Positions 55,156-63,654 of a stretch of DNA of 64,000 bases are shown piece by piece. The stretch spans positions 1 through 64,000 of the forward strand of contig NCEV01000003.1 of the NCBI GenBank assembly GCA_002280875.1. Direction: 5' to 3'. The notes under the pieces are model-generated. The model saw only the letters and a program-made list of their open reading frames with translations. It was not told the DNA's origin and searched no databases. The position numbers and the translations under genes are program-made. The stretch's first letter is position 1, and the number at the start of each line of letters is the position of its first letter. This DNA comes from Caulobacter sp. 32-67-35 (GTDB lineage Bacteria; Pseudomonadota; Alphaproteobacteria; Caulobacterales; Caulobacteraceae).

Positions 55156-55264
55156 CCGGTCGATCGCGGCGAATCCTTTTCCAACCCAGCATGCCGGAGG
55201 CGAGCTTAAGATCAGATGATCTGCGATGCCAACGGGAGTGGCAATTGGCCGCGCTGGCCCGGGA

Positions 55265-56200
55265 TCAGCGGGAAGGCTGGAGCGTATCCAGGTCCCGCTC
55301 CAACGCCAGGCTCGCGGCCACGACGGTGGCGATCGAGCGCTTGAAGAAATCCTGCGGGATCGTGGCGAAGTCGTCCGTGCTCTTGTGATACTCGGGGTGG
55401 TCCTCAACGCCGAAATACACCCAGGGCACGCCCTTGGCCGCGAAGGCGTAGTGATCGGACTGGGTGGTCCAGTTGTTCTGCTTGCCGTCGGCGTCGGTGT
55501 CGTGCCCCTGCCGAAGCGTGACGGGCGCGGTGGCCGCCACCTTGTCGAGGATCGGCCTCAGCGCCGGCCAGGCGCTTGCGCCGCTGGCATAGAGCTCGTT
55601 CCTGACGTTCTTGCTCAGCATGTCGAAATTGATGTTCAGGGCGATGCTTGCGAGCGGCACGGGCGGATCGGCGACAAAGGCGTGAGCCCCGCGCAGGCCG
55701 CCCTCCTCGGCGTCGACAACCGCCAGGATCACGTCGTGCCGGGGCGGCTGGGCCTTGAAGGCCTCGGCGACGGCCAGCAGGCCGGCCACACCCGAGGCAT
55801 TGTCGTCGGCGCCATTGAAGATTTCGCCGCCCCGAACGCCCAGATGGTCGTAATGGGCCGAGACGACCATGACCTTGCCGCTCTTCTGGGTTCCGGGAAT
55901 GCGGGCCACTAGATTGATGGCGTCGACCCTGGCGCCGTCGCGCCGGGCGTAGCTGAACGGCCGCTCGAAGCTGTCGCCGATCGGCGAGAGGCCGATTTCG
56001 CCGAAGCGCTTGAGGATGTGGGCGCGGGCCAGGGCTGAGCCCGGCGTTCCCGGCGCGCGGCCCTGCATCGCATCGTCCGACAGGATGCGGACATCCTCCA
56101 GCGCCCGGGCGCCCGGCGTCGCGGCGCAGGCCGAGGTCGATACGCCAAAAGCCAAAATCAGGGCGAAAAGGCGAAGGCTTGGAACAAGAACCTGAATCAT
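55265..56200 (-). CDS. M28 family zinc aminopeptidase-like, exported
   Basis: 311 residues. The signal peptide ends in [14 protein letters not shown], with Cys in a lipobox-like position. The M28 metal ligands are visible: His and Asp in [31 protein letters not shown], Glu pair in [15 protein letters not shown], Asp in NINFDMLS and final His in [13 protein letters not shown]. It removes N-terminal residues from peptides using two zinc ions. Divergent from bolA, with a possible CtrA-like site between. Confidence 0.93.
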   Translation of the reverse strand: MIQVLVPSLRLFALILAFGVSTSACAATPGARALEDVRILSDDAMQGRAPGTPGSALARAHILKRFGEIGLSPIGDSFERPFSYARRDGARVDAINLVARIPGTQKSGKVMVVSAHYDHLGVRGGEIFNGADDNASGVAGLLAVAEAFKAQPPRHDVILAVVDAEEGGLRGAHAFVADPPVPLASIALNINFDMLSKNVRNELYASGASAWPALRPILDKVAATAPVTLRQGHDTDADGKQNNWTTQSDHYAFAAKGVPWVYFGVEDHPEYHKSTDDFATIPQDFFKRSIATVVAASLALERDLDTLQPSR

Positions 56201-56354
56201 GTCGACCGTATGCCCGCAGGCGGCTTCCAGAGGGAGTTAAATCCACTTAACCATGCCTGTGACCAAAAGACGCCCTGCCCCGACCGCATACGCCCGTTCT
56301 TAAGACTTGCGGGCCATACAGCCCTTTCAGGATTGGAGCTTTCCTCCCGTGCCC

Positions 56355-56582
56355 ATGTCTCCCGCCGACCTCGAAGGCCGCCTGCAAGCCGCCTTTCCCG
56401 ACGCCGAGATCGTCCTCACCGATCTGGCCGGCGACGGCGATCACTACAAGGCTCGCATCGTCTCGCCGGCTTTCCGCGGTCTGAGCCGGGTCAAACAGCA
56501 CCAGATGGTCAATCGCGCCCTGGCCGATGTGCTGGGCGGGACTCTGCACGCCCTGGCGCTCGAAACCGCGGCGCCCGACTAG
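56355..56582 (+). CDS. BolA family protein
   Basis: 75 residues from the ATG at 56355 ([37 protein letters not shown]). The class II KH-like fold includes [31 protein letters not shown] with the conserved His that co-binds a [2Fe-2S] cluster with a monothiol glutaredoxin. The Grx4 gene is encoded two genes downstream, so the two products are likely partners in iron-sulfur sensing or delivery. Confidence 0.94.
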   Translation: MSPADLEGRLQAAFPDAEIVLTDLAGDGDHYKARIVSPAFRGLSRVKQHQMVNRALADVLGGTLHALALETAAPD

Positions 56583-56584
56583 CC

Positions 56585-57478
56585 ATGCTGTACCGGCCGT
56601 TCGGCATTTCAGGCATGACGGTTTCGGCGATCACCCTTCGCCTGTCAGACCAGTCGCGCCTGCGCGCCGGCGAGTGGCGCGCGCTGGTGTTTGCGGCCAT
56701 CGAGAACGGTGTCAACAGCTTCCAGATCGACGGCAGCTCGCCCGCCCTGCTGCAGGGCGCGGCGGAAGCCTTCGCCTCGGTCGAGCGCCGCCTGCTGTTC
56801 CTGACCTGGCGCCTGCGCGACGAGGCCGGACAGATCACGCGCGACATCGTCGACAGGATGATGGCGGCGGCCTTCGACGACCTGGGGCTCGACTATCTGG
56901 ACCTGGTGCTGCTCAACGACCTGCAGGGTCCAGAGCTGCCGCCATCGGCCGGCGCCGCGCTTCGCGCCCTCTACAAAGCCGGCGCCATCCGGGGCCTGGG
57001 CATCGCCAGCCGGGGCGACGTCGATCCGGCCCTGACAGATTCCGGCCTGGTCACGGCCCTGTCGTCGCCGTTCAACCTGTCGTCGGGCTGGGCCGAGCGC
57101 AATCGCGTCCGCTCCGCCGTGAGCCAGAATCTGGCGGTGATCGGCGAGGACTTCTGGCCCCAGGCCCTGCGCGAGATGAGTAGCAAACCGCTCATCCCGA
57201 AACCTTCGCTGTGGCGTCGTCGCAGCGACCCTCTGGCTGACGTGGGCGGCTATGAGTTCCTGACCGGTACGCCGGGCTGGAGCGCCGAAGAGATCTGCCT
57301 GGGCTACGCCCTCACCGAGCCGTCTCTGGCCACCGTACAGATCACCGCCGACACCAAGGCCGAGGTCGAGCGCCTGGCCGCCGTGGTCGAGCGCGACCTG
57401 CCCAATGGCGTCTGCGCCCAGATCGAGATGGCCCGTTTTTCGGCCCAGGAACGCGAGCGAACCGCCGGCCGGCGTTGA
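56585..57478 (+). CDS. degenerate aldo-keto reductase-like protein
   Basis: 297 residues, starting two bases after the bolA stop. The fold follows AKR ([18 protein letters not shown], then [41 protein letters not shown] and [15 protein letters not shown]). Catalytic positions are altered: the usual GVNFFDTADxY (Asp, Tyr) reads [11 protein letters not shown], the Lys strand reads [10 protein letters not shown], and the DLxxxH His is Asn (DLVLLND). It is probably not an active reductase. Its place inside the BolA-Grx4 operon suggests a structural or regulatory role there. Similarity is by eye. Confidence 0.78.
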   Translation: MLYRPFGISGMTVSAITLRLSDQSRLRAGEWRALVFAAIENGVNSFQIDGSSPALLQGAAEAFASVERRLLFLTWRLRDEAGQITRDIVDRMMAAAFDDLGLDYLDLVLLNDLQGPELPPSAGAALRALYKAGAIRGLGIASRGDVDPALTDSGLVTALSSPFNLSSGWAERNRVRSAVSQNLAVIGEDFWPQALREMSSKPLIPKPSLWRRRSDPLADVGGYEFLTGTPGWSAEEICLGYALTEPSLATVQITADTKAEVERLAAVVERDLPNGVCAQIEMARFSAQERERTAGRR

Positions 57479-57541
57479 GTCGCACTTGACCCGCTCCCCT
57501 GCGGCGCCTAGCTGAAGGGACTTGCAAGGACCTGCCCCGCC

Positions 57542-57883
57542 ATGACCGACGCCGCTTCCTCCCCCGCTCTCGACTTCATCGCCAAGACCGTGGCCGATCA
57601 CGCCGTGGTGCTGTTCATGAAGGGCGTTCCCGACCAGCCGCGCTGCGGCTTCTCGGCGGTCAGCGTCCAGATCCTCGACCATCTGGGCGTCGAGTTCATC
57701 GGCGTCGACGTGCTGCAGGACGACGAGCTGCGCCAGGGCGTCAAGACCTTCACCGACTGGCCCACCATTCCCCAGCTCTATGTGAAGGGTGAATTCATCG
57801 GCGGCAGCGACATCGTCCGCGAGATGTTCCAGTCGGGCGAACTGAAGACCCTCCTGACCGAGCAGGGCCTCATCGCGGCTTGA
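57542..57883 (+). CDS. grxD: monothiol glutaredoxin Grx4
   Basis: 113 residues. The monothiol active site is CGFS (Cys35, in PDQPRCGFSAVSVQIL), and the glutathione-binding blocks are WPTIPQLYVKGEFIGGSDIV. It binds a [2Fe-2S] cluster with glutathione and transfers it to targets or forms a heterodimer with BolA. It lies in the same operon as bolA and ends in a TTGA overlap with the thioesterase start. Confidence 0.97.
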   Translation: MTDAASSPALDFIAKTVADHAVVLFMKGVPDQPRCGFSAVSVQILDHLGVEFIGVDVLQDDELRQGVKTFTDWPTIPQLYVKGEFIGGSDIVREMFQSGELKTLLTEQGLIAA

Positions 57884-58299
57884 GTAGGGTCTTCGTCCCG
57901 GCCTCAAACGCCTTCTCGATGACCTTCACGCCCAAGGCGTCGGACATCGACGCCAATGAGCACGTCAACAACGTGGTCTATCTGGCCTGGGCCCAGGATC
58001 TGGCCATCGCGCATTGGGAAGCCTGGGCTTCGGCCGAAGAGCGGGCTGGATGGAGCTGGGTGGCCCGCCGCCACGAGATCGACTATCGCCGCGAACTGCG
58101 CCCCGATGAGATCGCCACCGGCTACACCTGGGTCGGCGAACTGAAGGGTCCGCGCTTCGAGCGCTATGTGCGCATCGACGGTCCCGACGGCGAGATGTGC
58201 GCCCAGAGCCGCACCGACTGGGTGCTGATCGACATCGCCGCCCGGCGCCCGGCCCGGGTGATGGACTGGATGGTCGAGCGGTTCAGCGCGAAGGCCTGA
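57880..58299 (+). CDS. 4-hydroxybenzoyl-CoA-type (YbgC-like) acyl-CoA thioesterase
   Basis: 139 residues if translation starts at TTG 57880, overlapping the grxD stop (TTGA); an ATG at 57919 (MTFTPKASDID) gives a shorter, family-like form. The hotdog-fold signature is DIDANEHVNNVVYLAWAQDLAI, with the catalytic Asp/Asn region, then RHEIDYRRELRPDEIATGYTWV and RYVRIDGPDGEMCAQSRTDWVLID. It hydrolyses acyl-CoA thioesters; the chain-length preference is unknown. Confidence 0.88.
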   Translation: MSRVFVPASNAFSMTFTPKASDIDANEHVNNVVYLAWAQDLAIAHWEAWASAEERAGWSWVARRHEIDYRRELRPDEIATGYTWVGELKGPRFERYVRIDGPDGEMCAQSRTDWVLIDIAARRPARVMDWMVERFSAKA

Positions 58300-58317
58300 G
58301 CTTTCGCCAACGCCGCA

Positions 58318-58467
58318 GCGCCCCCTCCGTCACGCTGCGTATTCGCAGCGCGCCACCTCCCCCGCACGCTTCGCTACGGGGCAGGAGAAAAACCGTTTCA
58401 CCCTCCTGCCCCGTGAAACGGGGGAGGTGGCGCGGCGCGGATACGCGACGTGACGGAGGGGGCGTCC
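58318..58467. repeat. long palindromic intergenic repeat
   Basis: GCGCCCCCTCCGTCACG at the left pairs with CGTGACGGAGGGGGCG at the right; inner arms GCGCGCCACCTCCCCCG / GGGGGAGGTGGCGCGGCGC and CGTAT/ATACG also match. One hairpin about 150 bases long, between convergent genes. Same structural type as the repeats at 11527 and 42584. Confidence 0.7.
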
Positions 58468-58484
58468 GGCGCTGGCCTCAGTTT

Positions 58485-58898
58485 TCACAGACGAGGATTG
58501 GCCACCGCGAACCGCTCGCCGCGCTTCAGCCCAAGCTCGTCATAGCTGAACACCAGGTCGACCTGGGTCGCCGCCCCGAACCGACACGTCTCCAGTCGTC
58601 GCCGCGCGAAGGCTAGCACGGCGGTCCTGCCCGTCCGATCAACATGAAAGACGAAGTCGGCCTTGGCGGCGCAGCCCTTTGAGGCGACGCGCACCGTGAG
58701 TTCATGACGGCTGGCAGTGATCCTCACAGCCTCCAATTCAGGCCAGCTCTGGTCGGACGCCACAAGGCTGGGCCGTGTCGCGCAGCCCGCCGCGAGCAGG
58801 GCCACGCCGCTAACCAGCAGGGATCGACGGGTTGGCGGCGTCAACGGCGGGACAAACCTGGAAAGACGGATCGAAATCCAATCCTTGAGGACAGACAC
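58485..58898 (-). CDS. small lipoprotein, paralogue of the gene at 62206
   Basis: 137 residues. A hydrophobic segment ends in a lipobox (LLVSGVALLAAGCAT). The mature domain has LTVRVASKGCAAKADFVFHV, VLAFARRRLETCRFGAATQVDLVFSYDELGLKRGERFAVANP. Two Cys (KGC and ETC) and the VDLxFxxxxxGxxxGxxxxVxNP ending match the gene at 62206-62580, so these are one family of small envelope proteins. Function unknown. Confidence 0.75.
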   Translation of the reverse strand: MSVLKDWISIRLSRFVPPLTPPTRRSLLVSGVALLAAGCATRPSLVASDQSWPELEAVRITASRHELTVRVASKGCAAKADFVFHVDRTGRTAVLAFARRRLETCRFGAATQVDLVFSYDELGLKRGERFAVANPRL

Positions 58899-58928
58899 CG
58901 CCAGCGCAATGGCCTTCGTACTGGAATC

Positions 58929-59858
58929 CTAGCTCCAGGGTCCCGGCCGACGCGGGCGACTGACCGGCACGGCCGTGCCGACCCGACGGGGTCGCGTGCC
59001 CTGCCCCACGCCCAGCGCCAGCAGCGCCTCGACGCGGTTGTGGGTGGCCGGGTGGGTCGAGAACAGGTTATCGGCGCCCTGGCCGTTCAGCGGGTTGATG
59101 ATGAACATGTGAGCCGTAGCCGGATTGCGCTCGGCCTGATGATTCACCCGCCCGCCCCGGGCATAGGCCTCGATCTTCTGCAGGGCGCGGGCCAGGGCGG
59201 CGGGATCGCCGCCGATCTGGGCGCCGATGCGGTCGGCCTCGTATTCGCGCGAGCGGCTGATGGCCATCTGCACCAGCATGGCGGCGATGGGGGCCAGGAT
59301 GGCGACGGCGATCGCGCCGATCATGCCGCCCGGCCGGTCCTCGTCGCGCGAGCCGCCAAAGAACAGGCCAAAATTGGCCAGGGCCGAGATGGCGCCGGCG
59401 ATGGTGGCCGTCACCGTCATGGTCAGGGTGTCGCGGTTCTTCACATGGGCCAGTTCGTGGGCCATGACGCCGGCGATCTCGTCGCGGTCCAGCATGGCCA
59501 GCAGGCCCGTGGTGGCGGCCACGGCGGCATGCTCGGGGTCGCGGCCCGTGGCGAAGGCGTTGGGCTGGTCGTTCTCCATCACGCAGACGCGAGGACGCGG
59601 CAGGCCGGCGCGATCGGCCATGGCGTGGACGTCGATGGCGTAGTCACGGATGCGGCGGTCGGGGTGGGTTTCGTCCACCTCGACCGCGCCATAGGTCTTC
59701 AGCACGATCTTGTCGGCGTTCCAGTAGGAGAACGCGTTCAGGCCGATGGCGAAGACCAGGGCGATCATCATGCCCGTGGCGCCGCCCAGCAAGAAACCCG
59801 CCGCCATGAACAGGGCCGTCAGGCCCGCCAGCAGCATGTAGGTCTTGAGGTGGTTCAT
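58929..59858 (-). CDS. htpX: membrane zinc protease HtpX (M48)
   Basis: 309 residues from the ATG at 59858 ([21 protein letters not shown]). The zinc motif is HELAH in [17 protein letters not shown], with a third ligand Glu in [11 protein letters not shown]; four membrane helices. The substrate-strand region is [15 protein letters not shown]. It degrades misfolded membrane proteins, complementing FtsH. It is encoded 10 bases after a zinc-ribbon protein gene. Confidence 0.96.
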   Translation of the reverse strand: MNHLKTYMLLAGLTALFMAAGFLLGGATGMMIALVFAIGLNAFSYWNADKIVLKTYGAVEVDETHPDRRIRDYAIDVHAMADRAGLPRPRVCVMENDQPNAFATGRDPEHAAVAATTGLLAMLDRDEIAGVMAHELAHVKNRDTLTMTVTATIAGAISALANFGLFFGGSRDEDRPGGMIGAIAVAILAPIAAMLVQMAISRSREYEADRIGAQIGGDPAALARALQKIEAYARGGRVNHQAERNPATAHMFIINPLNGQGADNLFSTHPATHNRVEALLALGVGQGTRPRRVGTAVPVSRPRRPGPWS

Positions 59859-59868
59859 CGGTCTTTCG

Positions 59869-60216
59869 TCAGTCGAAGATGTCGAAGAGGTCAAACCCCT
59901 TCTTTTTCTTGTAATGGCCGTGCTGGCCCTGCTGGCCATAGCGATGACGATCATCGTCATCCTTGTAGCGGCGCGGCTCTTCATAGCGGGGCGGCGGCGC
60001 ATAGTTTTGCTGCGGAGGGGCCTGGTACTGGGTCTGCTGACGCGGCGGCGGCGCGGCCTGACCCGCGGCGTCTTCCCGCTCCAGGGCCATCAGCTTTTCC
60101 AGTTCGCCGCGATCCAGCCAGACACCCCGGCACTTGGGGCACATGTCAAACTCAACGCCGGCGCGGTTCACGGCCTGCATCGAACCATCGCAGTTGGGGC
60201 ACATCAGAAGCGGCAT
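59869..60216 (-). CDS. TFIIB-type zinc-ribbon protein
   Basis: 115 residues from the ATG at 60216 ([46 protein letters not shown]). Two CxxC knuckles (CPNC, CPKC) plus [10 protein letters not shown] define the zf-TFIIB family. The C-terminus is disordered and rich in Gln, Pro, Tyr and Lys, ending FDLFDIFD. Function unknown; it is likely in one transcript with htpX. Confidence 0.88.
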   Translation of the reverse strand: MPLLMCPNCDGSMQAVNRAGVEFDMCPKCRGVWLDRGELEKLMALEREDAAGQAAPPPRQQTQYQAPPQQNYAPPPRYEEPRRYKDDDDRHRYGQQGQHGHYKKKKGFDLFDIFD

Positions 60217-60472
60217 ATGGCGTTTCCCTATCGAGACTGGAGGGGTGCTCTCGACGCTGAGTCCGGACCGAGGGAGGGAGGGGGGGACAACCGGACCCAG
60301 ACATCGAGAACACCCGATGCGGTCCGACATCACGAATGCTTGCATTCACTCGTCAGAGGGGCCCGGCCCGCGCATTGAAACTATGCAGCGCGACGAGGCG
60401 CTTCAAGGGGGACCCTGAAAAAAGATCCTCTTCAGGGGGTGAAGCAGGGCTTTCGGGTTCGCAGCTAAAATC
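60217..60472. other. intergenic interval without a gene
   Basis: About 255 bases upstream of the zinc-ribbon gene. It contains a run of G (GAGGGAGGGAGGGGGGG) and an inverted repeat CCCTGAA...TTCAGGG near 60413-60437. No coding stretch, RNA gene or clear promoter was identified. Confidence 0.4.
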
Positions 60473-60579
60473 TGTCATCCCGGACAAGGCCCGTAGGGCC
60501 GCCGATCCGGGACCGCCGGAAGCGCCGAGTTCAGGCGTCGGTCCCCGATCTTCGCGCTGCGCGCTCGTCCGGGATGACA
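60473..60579. repeat. palindromic intergenic repeat
   Basis: TGTCATCCCGGACAAGG at the left is matched by CGTCCGGGATGACA at the right; inner arms GATCCGGGACCG and GGTCCCCGATC also pair. The type is common between genes in related GC-rich alphaproteobacteria. No coding potential. Confidence 0.7.
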
Positions 60580-60631
60580 ACCGCTTGGTCATGAGCGATA
60601 GCGCTGCCCTGAGAAGGGCGTCTGCCGAACG

Positions 60632-60661
60632 AAAAAGGCCCCGGATCTCTCCGGGGCCTTT
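60632..60661 (-). terminator. rho-independent terminator of rpsD
   Basis: AAAGGCCCCGG and CCGGGGCCTTT around ATCTCT (60634-60661) pair over 11 bases. On the minus strand it is followed by TTC. It lies about 28 bases after the rpsD stop. Confidence 0.85.
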
Positions 60662-60688
60662 CCGATAGGTCTTCGAGGTCGAGGCTTA

Positions 60689-61306
60689 TTACGAAGCGTA
60701 GAATTCGACGACGAGGTTGGGTTCCATCTTCACCGGGTACGGCACTTCCGACAGTTCCGGAGCGCGGACGAAGGTGGCCGACAGGCCCTTGACGTCGACG
60801 GTGATGTATTCGGCGAAGTCGCGTTCGGCCGAGGCGACGGCTTCCAGCACCAGGGCCATGTTGCGCGAGCGCTCACGGACGGCGATGACGTCGCCGGCCT
60901 TGCAGCGGTAGGAGGCGATGTTGACGCGCTTGCCGTTCACGGTCACGTGGCCGTGGTTCACGAACTGGCGGGCGGCGAACACGGTCGGCACGAACTTGGC
61001 GCGATAGACGATGGCGTCCAGGCGCGACTCGAGCAGCGAGATGAGGTTTTCCGAGGTGTTGCCCTTGCGGCGGGCGGCTTCCTCGTAGGTGCGCGAGAAT
61101 TGCTTCTCGGTCAGGTTGCCGTAGTAGCCCTTCAGCTTTTGCTTGGCGCGCAGCTGCAGACCGAAGTCGGAAACCTTCTGCTTGCGGCGCTGGCCGTGCT
61201 GGCCGGGGCCGTAGGACCGCTGGTTGACCGGCGACTTGGGCCGGCCCCAGAGGTTTTCGCCCATACGGCGATCGATCTTGTACTTGGCGCTATGGCGCTT
61301 GGACAT
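60689..61306 (-). CDS. rpsD: 30S ribosomal protein S4
   Basis: 205 residues, the standard S4 length. [26 protein letters not shown] is the typical start, with the S4 RNA-binding domain [47 protein letters not shown]. It starts 30S assembly by binding 16S rRNA. Single gene here, away from the main ribosomal operons, as in other alphaproteobacteria. A small hairpin (GCGCCTC-8-GAGGCGC, 61335-61356) lies in the leader. Confidence 0.98.
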   Translation of the reverse strand: MSKRHSAKYKIDRRMGENLWGRPKSPVNQRSYGPGQHGQRRKQKVSDFGLQLRAKQKLKGYYGNLTEKQFSRTYEEAARRKGNTSENLISLLESRLDAIVYRAKFVPTVFAARQFVNHGHVTVNGKRVNIASYRCKAGDVIAVRERSRNMALVLEAVASAERDFAEYITVDVKGLSATFVRAPELSEVPYPVKMEPNLVVEFYAS

Positions 61307-61482
61307 GTGTAGCTCTTCAGTTCGATCCGGGCCGGCGCCTCAAGAAGTAGAGGCGCGATCTCAACGGCGGCGTCGCATCAGTCCGTCATATATTTCCACG
61401 CCGCACGGCGAGCCGGCGGCGGGAAGGCGCGGTTTATGACGGAGGGGCGGCGGGGAGTCAACTCGCGCCAGAAGGCCGCCGG

Positions 61483-62145
61483 CTACTTCAGCAGTTTGAT
61501 TTCATTGGCGGGTAAAAAATACCACCGCACGTTCTCGGGCATCCTCTCCGCATTCACATGGCCGGCAATATGGCACCTTCTGAGCAACCTATGGCGCATT
61601 GCTCCTGGACGACCGTACTTAATAATAAACGACCACTCGCCGGCGAGATTTGATCCACTGGCAATCTCGCCAACTGAAACCGCCTCTGTCGTGAATGTAG
61701 ACCCCGTGCCTGGGTCAATTATTCCGCCACGATTTATGTATTCCGCCGATACATTCACCCTGTCGGAAATCCTGGCAGTTATCGGCTCAAATTCATACTC
61801 TATAGGAAATTCAGATCTATTAAATAATAGTATTTCTAACTGAATTTGAGACCAAGATTTTTTGCCGTCAACGTCCGATACAATATTTATAATATTTATC
61901 CCGGTTTGGGATAATTTCCATTTAGATGACATCCTAGATGAAATCTGACTGAACTGATTTATTGAAGAAAGGCAAAACCAGAACGATAAAATGGCAGCTG
62001 AAATCCAGAGATACCATTCAACATTTTGAAAAATCCCCGCCACCGCAACAGCAAGCGGGGCGAGGATTGGCAAGATAACTGACAGTAAGATTCTCAAGGC
62101 TTGCCCAACAAAGGCTCCCCCAACTTTATCCAACAACCACTTCAT
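61483..62145 (-). CDS. hypothetical membrane protein in a low-GC island
   Basis: 220 residues. It starts MKWLLDKVGGAFVGQALRIL with two close membrane helices (ILLSVILPILAPLAVAVAGIF and WYLWISAAILSFWFCL). A soluble C-terminal domain follows (about 90-220, beta-rich: IQLEILLFNRSEFPIEYEFE). No family is recognised. Codons and base use are distinctly A/T-rich (for instance 61800-62000) compared with neighbours, suggesting recent transfer. No integrase, repeat or tRNA edge was seen. It stands alone between rpsD and a lipoprotein gene. Confidence 0.7.
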   Translation of the reverse strand: MKWLLDKVGGAFVGQALRILLSVILPILAPLAVAVAGIFQNVEWYLWISAAILSFWFCLSSINQFSQISSRMSSKWKLSQTGINIINIVSDVDGKKSWSQIQLEILLFNRSEFPIEYEFEPITARISDRVNVSAEYINRGGIIDPGTGSTFTTEAVSVGEIASGSNLAGEWSFIIKYGRPGAMRHRLLRRCHIAGHVNAERMPENVRWYFLPANEIKLLK

Positions 62146-62205
62146 CGTTGCGTCCCAGGAAAATGATGGGACAATAAAGCGCAGTCTCTAGCATGTAACT
62201 AGCCC

Positions 62206-62580
62206 CTAAGGCCGCACGAGCGGATTGCGCACCCGCACCTTGCTGCCGCGATCCACGCCATAAGCGTCCAGCGGGAAGCGCAGGTCGACGCCCTCGGCGA
62301 TCAGGGCGCGGCAGAGGTCGGGGCGCTTGCGGGTGAAAGCGAAGCTCGCCGAGCCGTCGCGGCGGGTGCTGTCGACGGCGAAGTCGGCGGCGTTGGTGCA
62401 GCCGTTGGACGACACCCGGATCACCAGGTCGCCCTTGTCGATGGTCGCGCCGTGGATCGGCTCCAGATCGGTCTTGGTGATGTTGACCGAGGTCTCAGGG
62501 TGATCATCGGCGTCGATGATCACGCAGGCCGAGGTGGTGAAAGCCAGCGCGACGACGGCGGCAAGCGAAGCAAATTTCAT
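62206..62580 (-). CDS. small lipoprotein, paralogue of the gene at 58485
   Basis: 124 residues from the ATG at 62580. The signal ends in TTSACVII (lipobox-like Cys). The mature part LVIRVSSNGCTNAADFAVD, ASFAFTRKRPDLCRALIAEGVDLRFPLDAYGVDRGSKVRVRNPLV aligns by eye with the gene at 58485, including both Cys and the final VxNP. Upstream ribosome site is weak. Function unknown. Confidence 0.72.
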   Translation of the reverse strand: MKFASLAAVVALAFTTSACVIIDADDHPETSVNITKTDLEPIHGATIDKGDLVIRVSSNGCTNAADFAVDSTRRDGSASFAFTRKRPDLCRALIAEGVDLRFPLDAYGVDRGSKVRVRNPLVRP

Positions 62581-62663
62581 AGGATAGGTCCCCACCGGTC
62601 GAAACTTGACCGTGGAGCCAGATGACCGCTCGCCGCCTGAACCGTGGATGAATTACCGAAAGT

Positions 62664-63500
62664 TCACAACCGCGTGGCGTGCCAGGCCATGTGCTCGCCG
62701 ATGAAGGACGTGATGAAGAAGTAGCTGTGGTCGTAGCCCTCCTGCCGCCGCACAGTGACCTTTCGGCCGGCCTTGCCGGCGGCGGCTTCGATCAATTCGG
62801 GCTTCAGCTGGTTTTCCAGGAAGTTGTCGGCCAGGCCCTGGTCGATCAGGATGTCGTCGAAGCTGGCCCCTGCCCCATCCTCGATCAGGGCGCAGGCGTC
62901 GTGGGGCCGCCAGACGGCGCGGTCCGCGCCCAGATAGGCGGTCATCGCCTTGTCGCCCCACGGGCAGTTCAGCGGCGAGACGATCGGCGAAAACGCGCTG
63001 ACCGACTTGAAGAGCTCGGGATTGCGCAGGGCGATGGTCAGGGCGCCGTGGCCGCCCATCGAGTGGCCGAAGATCCCCCTCCGGCCTGCGTCCAGCGGGA
63101 AGGCGCCGTCGACGACCTCCAGCAGGTCCCTGGTCACATACGAATACATCTGGAAGTGCGGCGCCCACGGGGCCTCGGTGGCGTCGACATAGAAGCCCGC
63201 CCCCTGCCCCAGGTCATAGGCCGGATCGTCGGCCACCCCTTCCCCGCGCGGCGAGGTGTCGGGCGCGACGATGGCGATCCCGAACCGGGCGGCATGTTCA
63301 TAGACGCCCGACTTGGTGGTGAAGTTGTCTTCCGTGCAGGTCAGGCCCGATAGCCAGACGAGGTACGGAAACGGCCCCTCCCCGTCGGGCGTCCACACCG
63401 TGAACTTCATCGGCGTGCCGGTGCTGGTGCTGGCGTGCCGGCAGTAGCGCAGGGTGCCGTCGTGCAGGCGGTGGGTGTTCAGAACTTCGACTTCGGACAT
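62664..63500 (-). CDS. fghA: S-formylglutathione hydrolase
   Basis: 278 residues. The esterase D family signature FGHSMGGHGALTIALRNP holds the nucleophile Ser; the N-terminal WLSGLTCTEDNFTTKSG and C-terminal EGYDHSYFFITSFIGEH (catalytic His) complete the triad. It hydrolyses S-formylglutathione to formate and glutathione, the second step of glutathione-dependent formaldehyde detoxification. The class III dehydrogenase gene for the first step lies immediately upstream. Confidence 0.96.
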   Translation of the reverse strand: MSEVEVLNTHRLHDGTLRYCRHASTSTGTPMKFTVWTPDGEGPFPYLVWLSGLTCTEDNFTTKSGVYEHAARFGIAIVAPDTSPRGEGVADDPAYDLGQGAGFYVDATEAPWAPHFQMYSYVTRDLLEVVDGAFPLDAGRRGIFGHSMGGHGALTIALRNPELFKSVSAFSPIVSPLNCPWGDKAMTAYLGADRAVWRPHDACALIEDGAGASFDDILIDQGLADNFLENQLKPELIEAAAGKAGRKVTVRRQEGYDHSYFFITSFIGEHMAWHATRL

Positions 63501-63527
63501 CGGTCTACTCGAACGACCCTTCTCCCC

Positions 63528-63648
63528 TTGCGGGAGAAGGTGGCCTGCGGAGCAGGTCGGATGAGGGGTCGATAGCCCTTTCGGAAAGACCTGCGAGACC
63601 CCTCATCCGTCGCCTGCGGCGACACCTTCTCCCGCAAGGGGAGAAGGA
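63528..63648. repeat. long palindromic intergenic repeat
   Basis: CCTTCTCCCCTTGCGGGAGA at the left is matched by TCTCCCGCAAGGGGAGAAGG at the right; inner GGATGAGGGGTCGATAG and GACCCCTCATCC also pair. It shares the TTCTCCC and GGATGAGGGG words with the element at 42584 and with the half-copy at 45884. It lies between fghA and frmA. Confidence 0.75.
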
Positions 63649-63654
63649 AAGTTC

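Noticed and set aside
61335..61356. Hairpin in the rpsD leader as a ribosomal-protein autoregulatory RNA
   Set aside because: Only a 7-base stem with no resemblance to known S4 leader pseudoknots; too little to call.
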